Positions 43,530 through 52,903 are shown, counted from the stretch's first letter. The stretch is 64,000 bases of DNA from Streptomyces uncialis (GCF_036250755.1 NZ_CP109583.1:5991501-6055500); one strand, 5' to 3'. Numbers and translations: made by a program. Notes: generated by a model not told the origin, from the letters alone.

Positions 43530-44561
43530 TCACCCCGCCCCGTGGCACTCCCCGTACCCCCGGCCCGAGCCGCACCAGCACGGGGCGGTGGGGGGCGGGG
43601 GCCAGGGTTCGGCTCGGCCTCGGGCCGCGAGGGTGGTGGTGTACTGGGGGAGGAGCGAGGTGTCCGTGGGGGAGGCGGCCTCGGAGGCGGCGAACGCCTC
43701 GTACGAGGGGACCGTGGCGGTGACGATGCCGAGGTTCGGGGTGCCGGACGCGGCGAGTTCCCGCAGGGAGGACTCTATGGTCGCCAGGTGCTCCTCGTGG
43801 GAGGGGTACTCCTCGGCCAGCGACGGGTACGCCTCGACCAGCTCGGCGAGTTCGCCGGCCGGCCAGTGCAGGACGGCCACCGGGAACGGCCGGGACAGGG
43901 CCGCCCGGTAGGCGCCGAGTTCGGCCCGCAGCCGGGAGATCTCGGCCTTCAGCTCCGCCGGGTTGTCCGACCCCAGCGACCACACCCGCTTCGGGTCGTG
44001 CAGCTCGTCCAGCGACACCGCCCCGGTGTGCAGACCGTCCGCCAGGGTGTCCCACGCGTCATGCGGCTCGCCCAGCATGCGCCGCACCCGGTGCCGCCCG
44101 TACAGCACGGGACGCACCTCGGCCGGTGGCCGCTCGGCCCCCGGTTCCACCAGCAGCGCCGCCGCCTCGGTGAACGTGTCGTGCGCGGCCTGGAGTTCGT
44201 CGTGGGACTCCAGGGCCTCCGCGACGATCACCCAGGGCGCGGGGTGCGGCGGCGCCGCCGCCCGGACGCCGTCGATGATCGCGCGGGCCTCGGCCTCGTG
44301 CCCGTACTCCCACAGGTTCGCGGCCTTCAGGGCCCGCACCAGGGCCGGGTTCTCCAGCGGGGCCGCCAGGTCCGGTGACAGCAGGCGGTCGTAGAGGGCG
44401 CTCGCGCGCTCCCGTTCGCCCGCGAGTTCCAGATGTGCGGCGGCCTGGGACAGCAGTTGCTCGGCGTCCTCGGGGTATCGCCCGGCTGTGCGCTCCAGGC
44501 GGTCGGCTTCTGCGACGTGGTCGGCGGAATCGGCGTGTTCGGCAGGCGTGTCGGGGCGCAT
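43530..44561 (-). CDS. TPR-like protein with C-terminal SEC-C zinc motif
   Basis: A 343-aa soluble protein. The N-terminal ~140 residues are helical repeats (AAAHLELAGERERASALYDRLL, AAHDTFTEAAALLVEPG) of TPR type. The middle part is mixed, and the last 20 residues form a SEC-C motif CWCGSGRGYGECHG, a small zinc-binding unit found in SecA tails and many stand-alone proteins. Role unknown. I use the ATG at 44561. The R-M operon starts only 43 bp downstream on the same strand and may be read through. Confidence 0.8.
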   Translation of the reverse strand: MRPDTPAEHADSADHVAEADRLERTAGRYPEDAEQLLSQAAAHLELAGERERASALYDRLLSPDLAAPLENPALVRALKAANLWEYGHEAEARAIIDGVRAAAPPHPAPWVIVAEALESHDELQAAHDTFTEAAALLVEPGAERPPAEVRPVLYGRHRVRRMLGEPHDAWDTLADGLHTGAVSLDELHDPKRVWSLGSDNPAELKAEISRLRAELGAYRAALSRPFPVAVLHWPAGELAELVEAYPSLAEEYPSHEEHLATIESSLRELAASGTPNLGIVTATVPSYEAFAASEAASPTDTSLLPQYTTTLAARGRAEPWPPPPTAPCWCGSGRGYGECHGAG

Positions 44562-44712
44562 GGATGACACCGTACTGCGGCCGGTGGGCGGGGGTGGGGG
44601 AGCGGGCTCCTTCACCGGGGCGGGAGCGGGCTCCTCCCCAGGGGCGATGACCCGGCGGGCCCGCATCGGGTATAACGGCGGGAAGAGACGGACTTCGGCC
44701 GGGAGGCAGTAC

Positions 44713-45078
44713 GTGGACCGCGCGGGCGGGACGAGGAGCACGGCGGCACGGACCGGGCGGTCCGGCCGCTCCGGCGCGCCGTCCGCGCGCCACGCGCTCC
44801 TGCTGCTCACCCTCCTCCTCGAACCGCTGCTGCTCCTGCTCGCCGACACCGGCGGTCTCGCCGCCGCCGTCGCCCTCGCGGCGACCACGGCCGCCACCGC
44901 CTTCGCGGTCGGCTCGCTCATGGCCGCGCGGCGGGTCCCCGCCGTACCGCGGACCCGGGTGCGCACCGCCATCCGCGACCGGGAACGGCGCACCGCCTTC
45001 CTGCCGCAACGCGACCCCGACGCCGCGGGCCGCCCCCGCCCCAGGGCCCCGGGACTCCCCGCCCTGACGGCCGTCTGA
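44713..45078 (+). CDS. DUF6412-like small membrane protein
   Basis: A 121-aa protein with two hydrophobic helices (HALLLLTLLLEPLLLLLADTGG and LAAAVALAATTAATAFAVGSLMAA) between a basic N-terminus and an Arg/Pro-rich C-terminus. It sits just upstream of a YidC-type insertase gene, as DUF6412 genes usually do in Streptomyces as I remember. GTG at 44713 with GGGAGG. Function unknown. Confidence 0.65.
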   Translation: MDRAGGTRSTAARTGRSGRSGAPSARHALLLLTLLLEPLLLLLADTGGLAAAVALAATTAATAFAVGSLMAARRVPAVPRTRVRTAIRDRERRTAFLPQRDPDAAGRPRPRAPGLPALTAV

Positions 45079-45386
45079 CCGACACCCGCAGCCTCCCGCC
45101 CGGCCCTTGTGCCCGGCGTCCCTGACCGCACCCCCGCCCGCCCTGTCCGGGCCGGCCCCCGTCCTCGTACGGGAGGTCCGCCCCGTACGGGAGCGTGCGT
45201 CCGGGCGGTCCGGGGCCCGGCCCCTGGCCGGGAGCACTTCCCACCGTGAGGGCACCGCCCCCGGTACGGAACGGGCTGCCATGGGTGCCGGCGCGCGCCA
45301 TGCCGTCACGCCGGGGCGAGGACCCATGTCCGCGCCCCCTCGCGTCCGTCTCCCGGCACGACCTCTCCCGGAAGGGCCCCCGCGCC
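45079..45386. other. Spacer between DUF6412-like gene and YidC paralogue
   Basis: About 308 bp of GC-rich sequence. It could hold the insertase promoter or be a long leader if the two genes are co-transcribed. I see no gene, strong hairpin or palindrome. Confidence 0.35.
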
Positions 45387-46127
45387 ATGTCCGTCTTCGC
45401 CGATCTCGTCGCGCGTCTCGCCGACCTGCTCGACCCCCTGTTCGCCGGTTCCGCCACCGCCGCGGCGATCGTGTTGTTCACCGCGTGCGTACGGTTGCTC
45501 GTCCATCCCCTGTCCCGGGCCGCCGCCCGCGGGCAGAAGGCGAAGGCCGCGCTGGCCCCGCGCGTCGCACAGCTGCGGGTCAAGCACCGCAAGAACCCCG
45601 AGCGGCTCCAGCGGGCCGTGCTCGAACTGCACGCGGCGGAGAAGGTGTCGCCGCTGTCCGGCTGTCTGCCGAGCCTGCTCCAGGTGCCCGCGTTCTTCCT
45701 GCTCTACCACCTGTTCTCCAGCACCAGCATCGGCGGCGAGGCGAACGCCCTGCTCGGGCACTCGCTCGGCGCGGCGCCGCTGGGCGGACGCTGGGCCGAC
45801 ACCTGGGCCGACGGCGGGGTGTTCGGGAGCGCGGGGCTCGTGTACCTCGTGCTGTTCGCCGTCGTCGCCGGGGTCGCGACGTTCAGCTACCGTCTGGCGA
45901 AGACGCAGATGGCCGCGGCGGAACTGCCCGCCGGGGCGGGCGGGCAGCCGCTGCCGGGGATGGACACGATGGCTCGGGTGATGCCTCTGGTGTCGTTCCT
46001 GACGTTGGTCACGGTTGCCGTGGTGCCGTTGGCGGCGGCGCTGTACGTGGTGACGAGTACGGCGTGGAGCGCGGCCGAACGCGCCACCCTGTACCGCGGC
46101 GCCGCGCCGTCGCCCCTCCCCGCCTGA
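45387..46127 (+). CDS. YidC/Oxa1 family membrane protein insertase paralogue
   Basis: A 246-aa insertase of the short Oxa1 type with five helices. The conserved hydrophilic-groove Arg is in FTACVRLLVHPLSRAA, the coiled-coil cytoplasmic loop follows (QLRVKHRKNPERLQRAVLELH), and PLSGCLPSLLQVPAFFLLYHLF is the next helix. It lacks a long basic C-terminal tail, unlike the main YidC next to rnpA/dnaA, so it is a second copy. Which substrates it inserts is unknown. ATG at 45387 with GGAAGGG upstream. Confidence 0.87.
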   Translation: MSVFADLVARLADLLDPLFAGSATAAAIVLFTACVRLLVHPLSRAAARGQKAKAALAPRVAQLRVKHRKNPERLQRAVLELHAAEKVSPLSGCLPSLLQVPAFFLLYHLFSSTSIGGEANALLGHSLGAAPLGGRWADTWADGGVFGSAGLVYLVLFAVVAGVATFSYRLAKTQMAAAELPAGAGGQPLPGMDTMARVMPLVSFLTLVTVAVVPLAAALYVVTSTAWSAAERATLYRGAAPSPLPA

Positions 46128-46819
46128 CCGCCTTCGCCGGCGCTTCGGGGTTCCCCACCTGGACGTACTTGTTCCCGTGTGGTGCGTTCGTGGGTGCGCA
46201 GTTCCCCGCGCCCCTGGATGCTGCCCCCTTGCGGTCGCTTCTCGGGTGCGGGTCCGCCCTCGTCTTTTGCGCAGTTCCCCGCGCCCCTGGGGTTCCCCGC
46301 CTGGGCGTACTTGTTCCTGTGCGGGTCGTCCGGGGGTGCGCAGTTCCCCGCGCCCCTGGATGCTGCCCCTTCGGGTTGTTCGCCGGGTGCGGGTCGGCCC
46401 TCGTTTTCGCGCAGTTCCCCGCGCCCCTGAAGGGGCACCCCCCTCCTCGCGCAGTCGCGCTGCTGCGGGAGGGGGTGGGCGGGAATCTCTGCTCGCAGAC
46501 TCCGATGCTCTTCAGTCGGGTCGCTGCACGTCGTACCGAGCGTGTCGGATCGAGGACGGAGAATCCCGACCGGCACCGACCCGAAGAACCGACCGGACGC
46601 GCCCCAAAGGGGCGCGGGGAACTGCGCGAAAACGACGAGCGACGGCACAGGAACAAGTGCGCAAGGCCGGACAGACCTGGGAAGCGCAAGCGAAGGCGAC
46701 CCGCGGGGAACTGCGCAAAACCACCGAACGACGGCACAGCAACGAAGTGCGCCCCGCACAAGAAACCCGACGAGCGACGGCGCAGGAAACAAGTACGCCC
46801 AGCCGGACAGGCCTCCGCG
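46128..46819. repeat. Dispersed-repeat cluster C (inverted arrangement around a core)
   Basis: About 690 bp after the insertase stop. Plus-strand units of GCGCAGTTCCCCGCG with GGGCGTACTTGTTCC fill the left part, and minus-strand units (GCGGGGAACTGCGC, GCGAAGGCGACC) the right part. The ~190-bp core (46442-46630) is between. The same plan as cluster A. The last units reach the oxidoreductase stop at 46820. Confidence 0.85.
46442..46630. repeat. ~190-bp conserved non-coding core, copy 2
   Basis: Nearly identical to 18580-18769 (see copy 1). The main differences are in the left end (CGCGCAGTCGCGC against CGCGGACTCGCTC) and around 46521-46530. Both copies end with the same CGCCCCAAAGGGGCG hairpin and then GCGGGGAACTGCGCGAAA. 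Confidence 0.8.
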
Positions 46820-47914
46820 TCACACGGGAATCCGTACCGCCGCCCCCTCCTCCGCGGACCGCCGAGCCGCGGCCAGCACCTCCAGCGTCCCCGCGGCCTC
46901 CCGCGCCCGCACGGGATTCGCCCCCACCCCCCGCACCGCGTCCGCCACGGCCGCGTAGAACGCCGGATAGTCACCCGCCAGGGTCGGCTCCGGCCGCCCC
47001 CCACCCGTCAGCGGGGACTCGCCCGAGCCCACCCGGCCCCACAGCGACTCGGGCTCGACACCCCACCCGCCGTCCCCGCCCGCCCCGGGCCTCGCGCCTT
47101 CGCGCAACGCCGACTCCTGCGGATCGAGGCCGTACTTGACGTAACCGGCGCTGGAGCCGAGCACCCGGAAGCGGGGCCCGAGCTGCGCGGCCGTCGCGGA
47201 GACGTACAGATGCGAACGGACCCCGCTGGTGTGCGTGAGCGCGAGGAACGTGTCGTCGTCGGCCTCGGCGCCGGGACGCCGTACGTCCACCTCCGCGTAC
47301 ACCGTGTCCACCGGGCCGAACAGGACCAGCGCCTGGTCGACGACATGGCTGCCGAGGTCGTACAGCAGGCCGCCGATCTCCTCCGGGTCCCCGGACTCCC
47401 GCCAGCCGCCCTTGAGCTGCGGACGCCACCGCTCGAAGCGGGACTCGAACCGCCGTACCTCCCCCAGCTCACCGCCCGCGAGCAGCCGCCGCAGGGTGAG
47501 GAAGTCGTTGTCCCAGCGGCGGTTCTGGAAGACGGACAGCAGCAGCCCGCGGGACTCGGCGAGCGCGTCCAGCTCCCGCGCCTCCGCGGCCGTGCCGGCC
47601 ACCGGCTTGTCCACCACCACCGGCAGTCCGGCCCGCAGCGCGGCGGTGGCCAGCGGTACATGGGTCCGGTTGGGGGACGCGACGACGACGAGCCCGAGCT
47701 CGCCCGTACGGGACCACAGCTCATCGGTGCCGTCGGCGATCCGGACCCCCGGGTACGTGGCGCGCACCCGTTCCTGCCGCTCGGGGTTGGCCGTGACGAC
47801 GGTGTCCAGGACGAGGCCGTCCGCCGCGGCGATCAGCGGGGCGTGGAACACGGAGCCCGCCGTCCCGTACCCGATGAGTGCGACACGGAGGGGAGAGTTT
47901 CCGGCTGTGGTCAT
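46820..47914 (-). CDS. Gfo/Idh/MocA family oxidoreductase
   Basis: A 364-aa NAD(P)-dependent dehydrogenase. The Rossmann start is LRVALIGYGTAGSVFHAPLI; VVDKPVAGTAAEARELDALAE contains the EKP-type lysine motif (here DKP); GGLLYDLGSHVVDQALVLFG holds the catalytic His region. Relatives oxidise inositols, sugars or sugar acids. It diverges from a ROK repressor with an operator between them, so it is probably induced by a sugar. The mRNA appears leaderless (-10 TTAAGT ends 7 nt before the ATG). Confidence 0.9.
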   Translation of the reverse strand: MTTAGNSPLRVALIGYGTAGSVFHAPLIAAADGLVLDTVVTANPERQERVRATYPGVRIADGTDELWSRTGELGLVVVASPNRTHVPLATAALRAGLPVVVDKPVAGTAAEARELDALAESRGLLLSVFQNRRWDNDFLTLRRLLAGGELGEVRRFESRFERWRPQLKGGWRESGDPEEIGGLLYDLGSHVVDQALVLFGPVDTVYAEVDVRRPGAEADDDTFLALTHTSGVRSHLYVSATAAQLGPRFRVLGSSAGYVKYGLDPQESALREGARPGAGGDGGWGVEPESLWGRVGSGESPLTGGGRPEPTLAGDYPAFYAAVADAVRGVGANPVRAREAAGTLEVLAAARRSAEEGAAVRIPV

Positions 47915-47920
47915 GGTCTC

Positions 47921-47963
47921 ACTTAAGCAACGCTGTTGCCTAAGTGCAAGCACAAGGGACAAT
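47921..47963. promoter_or_regulatory. Overlapping divergent promoters with a ROK operator
   Basis: ACTTAAGCAAC-GCT-GTTGCCTAAGT (47921-47945) is an 11-bp inverted repeat with one mismatch. Toward the oxidoreductase, TTGCAC (47949-47944) and TTAAGT (47926-47921) are 17 bp apart. Toward the ROK gene, TTGCCT (47936-47941) and GACAAT (47958-47963) are 16 bp apart. A bound repressor would cover both. Confidence 0.65.
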
Positions 47964-47969
47964 GACCGG

Positions 47970-49139
47970 GTGGACACGGGCGACGGCACGGACAGCGGCG
48001 AGGACGACCGCGACGGCGAGGACAGGGCCGCGGGCCCCCGCCACGCACTCGCGGGCGCCGGCGGTGGCGGCGGCGCCAACCTGCCCGTGCTGCGCGGCCA
48101 CAACACCGCGCTGCTGCTCGGCCTGCTGAGGACGGCCGGCCCGGACGGCACCGGCCGCCGCGAACTCGCCGCGGCCAGCGGACTCACCCCCCAGGCCATC
48201 AGCAAGATCGCCGCCCGGCTGCGCACCGAGGGCCTGGTCGCCGAGACCGCCCGGCGCCCCTCCACCGGCGGCAAACCCTCGACCCCGCTGCGGCTCGTCC
48301 CCGGCGCCGCGCACGCCGTCGGCGTCCATATGGAGCGTGACGGGCTGACCGCCGTCCTCGTCGACCTGTACGGCACGGTGGTCGCCGAACGCCGTACCCC
48401 GCTGGACCTCGGCGCGGGCACGGAAGCCGTCCTCGACGCGGTGACGGACACCGTCACCACGCTGCGCGCCCGCCTCGCCCCCGCCGCCGCCGCGCCGCTC
48501 GGCGCCGGGGTGGCCCTGCCCGGCCCCCTCGACCACCGCACCGGCGTGCCGCGCCGGATCACCGGCTTCCCCGAGTGGGACGGCTTCCCGCTGCGCACGG
48601 CACTGCGACGGCGGCTGGGCACACCGGTCGTGGTCGGCAAGGACACCGACGCCGCCGCCCTCGGGCTGGCCCTCGCCGGGGCGGACGGCACGTCGTTCGC
48701 GTATCTGCACCTCGGCACCGGACTCGGCGCGGGCCTCGTCCTCGACGGCCGGGTGCTCCGGGGCGCGGGCGAGTTCGGCCACCAGGTGGTCCAGCTCGAC
48801 GGCCCGCCCTGCGGATGCGGCGACCGGGGCTGTCTGGAGGCGGTGTGCCTGGCCGCGCTGGCACGCGGGGACACGGCCGGGGCCGCGCGCGTGCTCGGCA
48901 CGGGGGCGGCCAACCTGGCGGGACTGCTCGGCGTACGTGCGGTGGTGCTCGGCGGGCGCGCCGTACGGGACGCCCCCGGGGTGTACGTCAGGGGCGTGCG
49001 CGAAGCGCTCGGCGCACGGGCCGCGCGCACGGGCGACCCCGATGACGTGCCGGTCCGCACGGTGCCCGGCGGGGACCGGCTCGTCGCCGAGGGCGCGGCC
49101 CAACTGCTGCTGGCACCGCTCTTCGGCCGCGGCGGATGA
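47970..49139 (+). CDS. ROK family transcriptional regulator
   Basis: A 389-aa repressor. The N-terminal winged helix is in NTALLLGLLRTAGPDGTGRRELAAASGLTPQAISKIAARLR, and the ROK sugar-kinase-like domain follows. The zinc motif CGCGDRGCLE is present after GHQVV, and GTGLGAGLVLDG is the phosphate loop. GTG at 47970 coincides with the expected transcription start, so the mRNA is probably leaderless. It likely represses itself and the divergent oxidoreductase through the palindrome at 47921-47945. Confidence 0.9.
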   Translation: MDTGDGTDSGEDDRDGEDRAAGPRHALAGAGGGGGANLPVLRGHNTALLLGLLRTAGPDGTGRRELAAASGLTPQAISKIAARLRTEGLVAETARRPSTGGKPSTPLRLVPGAAHAVGVHMERDGLTAVLVDLYGTVVAERRTPLDLGAGTEAVLDAVTDTVTTLRARLAPAAAAPLGAGVALPGPLDHRTGVPRRITGFPEWDGFPLRTALRRRLGTPVVVGKDTDAAALGLALAGADGTSFAYLHLGTGLGAGLVLDGRVLRGAGEFGHQVVQLDGPPCGCGDRGCLEAVCLAALARGDTAGAARVLGTGAANLAGLLGVRAVVLGGRAVRDAPGVYVRGVREALGARAARTGDPDDVPVRTVPGGDRLVAEGAAQLLLAPLFGRGG

Positions 49140-49320
49140 GAGAGCCGCCGCACGAGCCCGACGGACGCTACGGGGGCGGACGGCTCCGGGTGCGCCGGAC
49201 GCCTTGGGCGAGCGCGGCCCCAAGTGCGCCGTCCGCACCGGGCGGCACGGTCGGGTTCCCCGGGGACCGCAAGGGCGCCGCGGCCCCCGGCGGCGCGCCC
49301 CCCGTGGCCCCGTGATCCCC

Positions 49321-49535
49321 GCCGCCCCCTGATCCCCGGGGACCCGGGGACCCGGGAACCCCGGAACCCCGGGACCCGGGGACCCGGGAACCCCGGAACC
49401 CCGGAACCCGGGAACCCCGGAACCCCGGGACCCGGGGACCCGGGGACCCGGGGACCCGGGAACCCGGGAACCCGGGAACCCGGGAACCCGGGAACCCCGG
49501 GAACCCCGGGAACCCCGGAACCCCGGGGGGACAGC
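49321..49535. repeat. ~215-bp GGGACCCGG/GGAACCCC tandem repeat
   Basis: A continuous array of 7- to 9-bp units mixing GGACCCGG, GGAACCCC and GGAACCCG. Most of it is CCCGGG-rich and self-complementary, so it can fold back on itself at many registers. It lies between the ROK gene and the convergent secreted hydrolase gene and may serve as a terminator. Such arrays are error-prone in assembly. Confidence 0.9.
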
Positions 49536-49547
49536 TAACCGCTACCG

Positions 49548-52397
49548 CTACGGGGCGTCCCGCACCGTACCGGTGAACTCCGGACCGTAACTCGGCTCAC
49601 CGCCGTCCTCCGGGGTGACGACGAGCTGCGCTCGCAGGTACTCCTCCGGCTCGGTCACCGTGTCCTTGGTGACCGGCACGGAGATGTCGGCGCTGGACCG
49701 GCCCGGCTGGATGTCGGCCCACAGATACGGCGCGTACGGAGGGTCGTACAGCCCCGACAGGGGTAGCGCCGGGTCCGGGACCGTCCCGAACTGGGTCTCG
49801 ACCCACTGCCGGTCGACGTCGTCCGTGTCCAGTTCCCTGCCGGAGGTCACCGGCCGCAGTACGAGCCCCGCGTGGCTGAAGTCCGTGTCCACGGCCTCGG
49901 ACAGGGTCACCCGCCAGGTCAGGCTCCGCCCCTCGGTGACGTCGTCCGCGACCGTGGTCAGGGTGACCCTCGGCATCGGGTCGTCGTTCCGTACGGTCAG
50001 CGTGCCCTCGTACGAGCCGATCACCGCGCCCCGGACGGCCTTGACGTAGGCCCGGTGCTCGATGTCGTGGCTCCAGCGGGTGTTGCCCTCGACCTCGACC
50101 GGCAGCTCGATGCGCTGCCCGCTCCCCGGCTTGACGGTCACGGTCCGGGTAACCGGCCGTTCCCCGGTGGAGTCGGGGAGGAACACCCGTACCTCGCCCT
50201 CGCCCCGGCCGCGTACCCGGGCCGGGATCGAGAGGGTCCGCACCCCGGAGTCGCCCTCCTTGACGGACGCCTGTCCCAGGTCGACCCGCGGCAGCTCCGC
50301 CACCGCGCCCACGGCCGGGGTACCGGGGCGCCAGCCCCACGCGTCGACCAGCCAGAGCTTGCCGGAACCGGTCCGCGGCGTCAGCTCCAGGCTCTTGATC
50401 CTCTTCAGGTCCAGCCCGGCGGCGACCGCGGCCTTCACCGGGACACGCAGTTCCCGGCCCCACGCGGACGTCGTCATGTCGGTGCCCGGCAGTCCGTCGA
50501 CCGTGACCCGGCCCAGCCGGGCCCGCTTGCCCGAGGTGTCGGTGACAGCGACATCCAGCTTGGTACCGGTGGTGTTGGGCGGTACGAACATCCGCAGCGC
50601 GAGCGACTGCGAGCCCGCGAGGGAGAAGGACCGGGCGGGCGTCACCCGCACCGGGACACCGGACCGGCTCCACTTCGCCGTGACCGAGTGCCGTCCGGGC
50701 TCCGTCCCGAGCATCCAGTGCGCGAAGTGCGGTGACTCCGTCCCGCCCCGGCGCGGCAGACACACCTTCGCCCGGTCGCCGGTGAGGTGCTCGCAGATCC
50801 GCCCGCCCGCCACCTTCGTGGCGGCCGAGGGCAGCACCGCGACGGTGCGGTTGCCGCCGACGGCCTGGGCCGGCGCGCGGACGGGACCCGCGGACGGCGC
50901 CCTGCGGTGGCTGCCGTCGAGCAGCGGGCGCACCTTGTCGTCACCCGCGACGAACAGCCGCGCGGCGGCGGCGATGTACGTGGAACCCGCCCGCTGCTGC
51001 CGCTCCGCGCTCAGCCGGGTCGCCGTCCCCGGCGAGCAGACCGCGTCGTCGGTCCGCCGGAAGTCGTCGGTGGCCGGGGCGACGGCCTGGCCGGGCGTCC
51101 ACTCGGTGTTGAAGAAGTTGTGGTTGGCGCCGACCATGTACACCGAGCTGTGCAGCGCCCTGCCCCGGCTGATCCCGCGCGTACGGTCCGCGTACATCTG
51201 GCCCTGGAGGTCGTACACATCGCCGTCGCAGCCCGGCAGGATCGTCATCGACGGGACATCGGGCGCCGGGTTCTGGCCGAAGGCGGTCGGGCCGATGAGG
51301 ACCGTGCCGCGGATCTTCCAGCGGACCGGCCCCGGATGGCCTTCCTGGTCGGCGGGCGGCCGGTACAGACTGTCCAGCGCGGCGCGGTTGACGCCCTCGC
51401 CGCCCCGGGAGTGCCCGACGAGGAGCACCTTGTCCAGATCGGCCCTGGGCAGCGCGCGGACGGCCGCCGGAGCGCTCGCGGGGTTCGCGGACCAGCCCGC
51501 GAGCCGGGCGAGATGCTGCCGCACGAGCGACGAACGCGCTTGCGCCCCGGAGTCGTCCAGCCTGCTGTCCTGCGCGTTGATCCCGTTCGCGGAGACCGAC
51601 ACCGTCACATAGCCCTGCGAGGCGAGCAGCCTCTGGTCGTGCAGATAGCCCCGGTAGCTCGGTATCTGCCGGTAGCCGTCCGCGCAGGGCCAGTCCATCG
51701 CGGTGTCGGACGTGGTGTCGTAACAGGTGACGTGCCTGCCGTGCAGGAACAGGGCGACCGGCCGTTTGCCGGGCGCGTTCCGCGGGCCGACGACCACGGC
51801 CTTCATCTCGACCTCGCGCGGTATGCCCGGCAGCTTCAGCGACGCCAGGCTGTACTCGCCGCTGACGGTCCCGTACCGGCCCTTCACCCCCGGGTCGACC
51901 GGGTTCACGGGCGCGGGCGCCGGATTCACCGCCCGGGGTCTCGCGGACTCCCGGGACGACGGGACACCCACCGGCCTGCCCGCCGCGTCCAGCGACCGTC
52001 CGCCCGCCGACACCCGCAGTTCGTCCCCCGGACCGATCCGCGCGGTCCCGACCCGCAGCCGGAACGTCTCCTGCCGCCGGTCGGGCACGGGCACACCCAG
52101 CAGCCGCCCGCCCGAGTGGAACTCGACCCGGGCGTCACCGATGGGCAGCGCTTCGGACGGCGTCCATATGAGCTCCCGGCCGGCGCCCGCCCCCGATACG
52201 CGCCAGCCCGGCGGCAGCGGGGCGCCGACGCTGTCCCCGGCTGCTCCTGCTGCTCCGGCTGCTCTTGCTGCCCCTGCTGCTCCGGCGGTGCCGGGCGTGG
52301 GCGCCGCTCCTGGTGACGCGTACGCCAGCTCCGGGGCCCCGGCCGCCAGCGCGAGCATCGCGACGGCGGCGGCACCCTTGCGCGAGACACGGATCAA
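49548..52397 (-). CDS. Large secreted alpha/beta-hydrolase with Calx-beta-like C-terminal region
   Basis: A 949-aa protein starting at a TTG (52397), supported by a perfect AAGGAGG 6 bp upstream. The signal peptide is AAAVAMLALAAGAPELAYAS, then an Ala/Gly linker. Residues ~150-500 hold an alpha/beta hydrolase domain: VALFLHGRHVTCY (oxyanion region), VLLVGHSRGGEGVN (nucleophile Ser) and a His in VGANHNFFNT. The C-terminal ~250 residues have Calx-beta-like strands (VKEGDSGVRTLSIPARV, DDVTEGRSLTWRVTLSEAV). It should act outside the cell; the substrate is unknown. Confidence 0.82.
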   Translation of the reverse strand: MIRVSRKGAAAVAMLALAAGAPELAYASPGAAPTPGTAGAAGAARAAGAAGAAGDSVGAPLPPGWRVSGAGAGRELIWTPSEALPIGDARVEFHSGGRLLGVPVPDRRQETFRLRVGTARIGPGDELRVSAGGRSLDAAGRPVGVPSSRESARPRAVNPAPAPVNPVDPGVKGRYGTVSGEYSLASLKLPGIPREVEMKAVVVGPRNAPGKRPVALFLHGRHVTCYDTTSDTAMDWPCADGYRQIPSYRGYLHDQRLLASQGYVTVSVSANGINAQDSRLDDSGAQARSSLVRQHLARLAGWSANPASAPAAVRALPRADLDKVLLVGHSRGGEGVNRAALDSLYRPPADQEGHPGPVRWKIRGTVLIGPTAFGQNPAPDVPSMTILPGCDGDVYDLQGQMYADRTRGISRGRALHSSVYMVGANHNFFNTEWTPGQAVAPATDDFRRTDDAVCSPGTATRLSAERQQRAGSTYIAAAARLFVAGDDKVRPLLDGSHRRAPSAGPVRAPAQAVGGNRTVAVLPSAATKVAGGRICEHLTGDRAKVCLPRRGGTESPHFAHWMLGTEPGRHSVTAKWSRSGVPVRVTPARSFSLAGSQSLALRMFVPPNTTGTKLDVAVTDTSGKRARLGRVTVDGLPGTDMTTSAWGRELRVPVKAAVAAGLDLKRIKSLELTPRTGSGKLWLVDAWGWRPGTPAVGAVAELPRVDLGQASVKEGDSGVRTLSIPARVRGRGEGEVRVFLPDSTGERPVTRTVTVKPGSGQRIELPVEVEGNTRWSHDIEHRAYVKAVRGAVIGSYEGTLTVRNDDPMPRVTLTTVADDVTEGRSLTWRVTLSEAVDTDFSHAGLVLRPVTSGRELDTDDVDRQWVETQFGTVPDPALPLSGLYDPPYAPYLWADIQPGRSSADISVPVTKDTVTEPEEYLRAQLVVTPEDGGEPSYGPEFTGTVRDAP

Positions 52398-52903
52398 GGT
52401 GGTCCTCCTTGCGTTCGGTCCTGCTCCCGGCCCCGGAAGAACAGGGGCCTCCTCCTCCGCAGGACCGAAGCGGGCGGACCGGAGTTGACTCCGGTCCGGC
52501 GGGTGGCGGGAAACAGCCAACGGGGCCCGGACGAGAGGCTGATGGGGCTCGGGTGCGGGACGCCCACGGGGTCCCGGTATGAGACATACGGGGTTCGGGT
52601 GCGGGTCGTGACGGGGTTCGGGCCGGGACGGGGGCGGGGTCCTGATGGGGTGCTCGTCCCGACCGGACCGGGTGCGGGACCTGACGGGGCTGGGGCGCGG
52701 TCCGGACGGGGATCGGGCGGTGACACAGGTACGGCACGGACGGGTGACGGTTCCGGTGTTCGCGCGAGAACTCCCGCCGTGCGGGGAAGGGGCTGGTGTT
52801 CAGGCGACATCCGGGCGCTGATCGGGTGGGGTTCGCCGCCGTACCGTTCGCCGGGCGCGGGCGCCCGGAAGACCTCGTGCGTCCACGACCCGAAGGCGCG
52901 CCC
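52398..52903. other. Intergenic region with GGACGGGG-like low complexity
   Basis: About 505 bp between divergent genes. It is rich in GACGGGG/GGTGCGGG-like units from 52560 to 52740. Both promoters should be here. No gene with normal codon bias is seen. Confidence 0.4.

Noticed and set aside
44488..44712. N-terminal extension of the DUF6412-like gene from 44488
   Set aside because: It would overlap the start of the divergent SEC-C gene, has no membrane or domain features and lacks the GGGAGG site that precedes the GTG at 44713.
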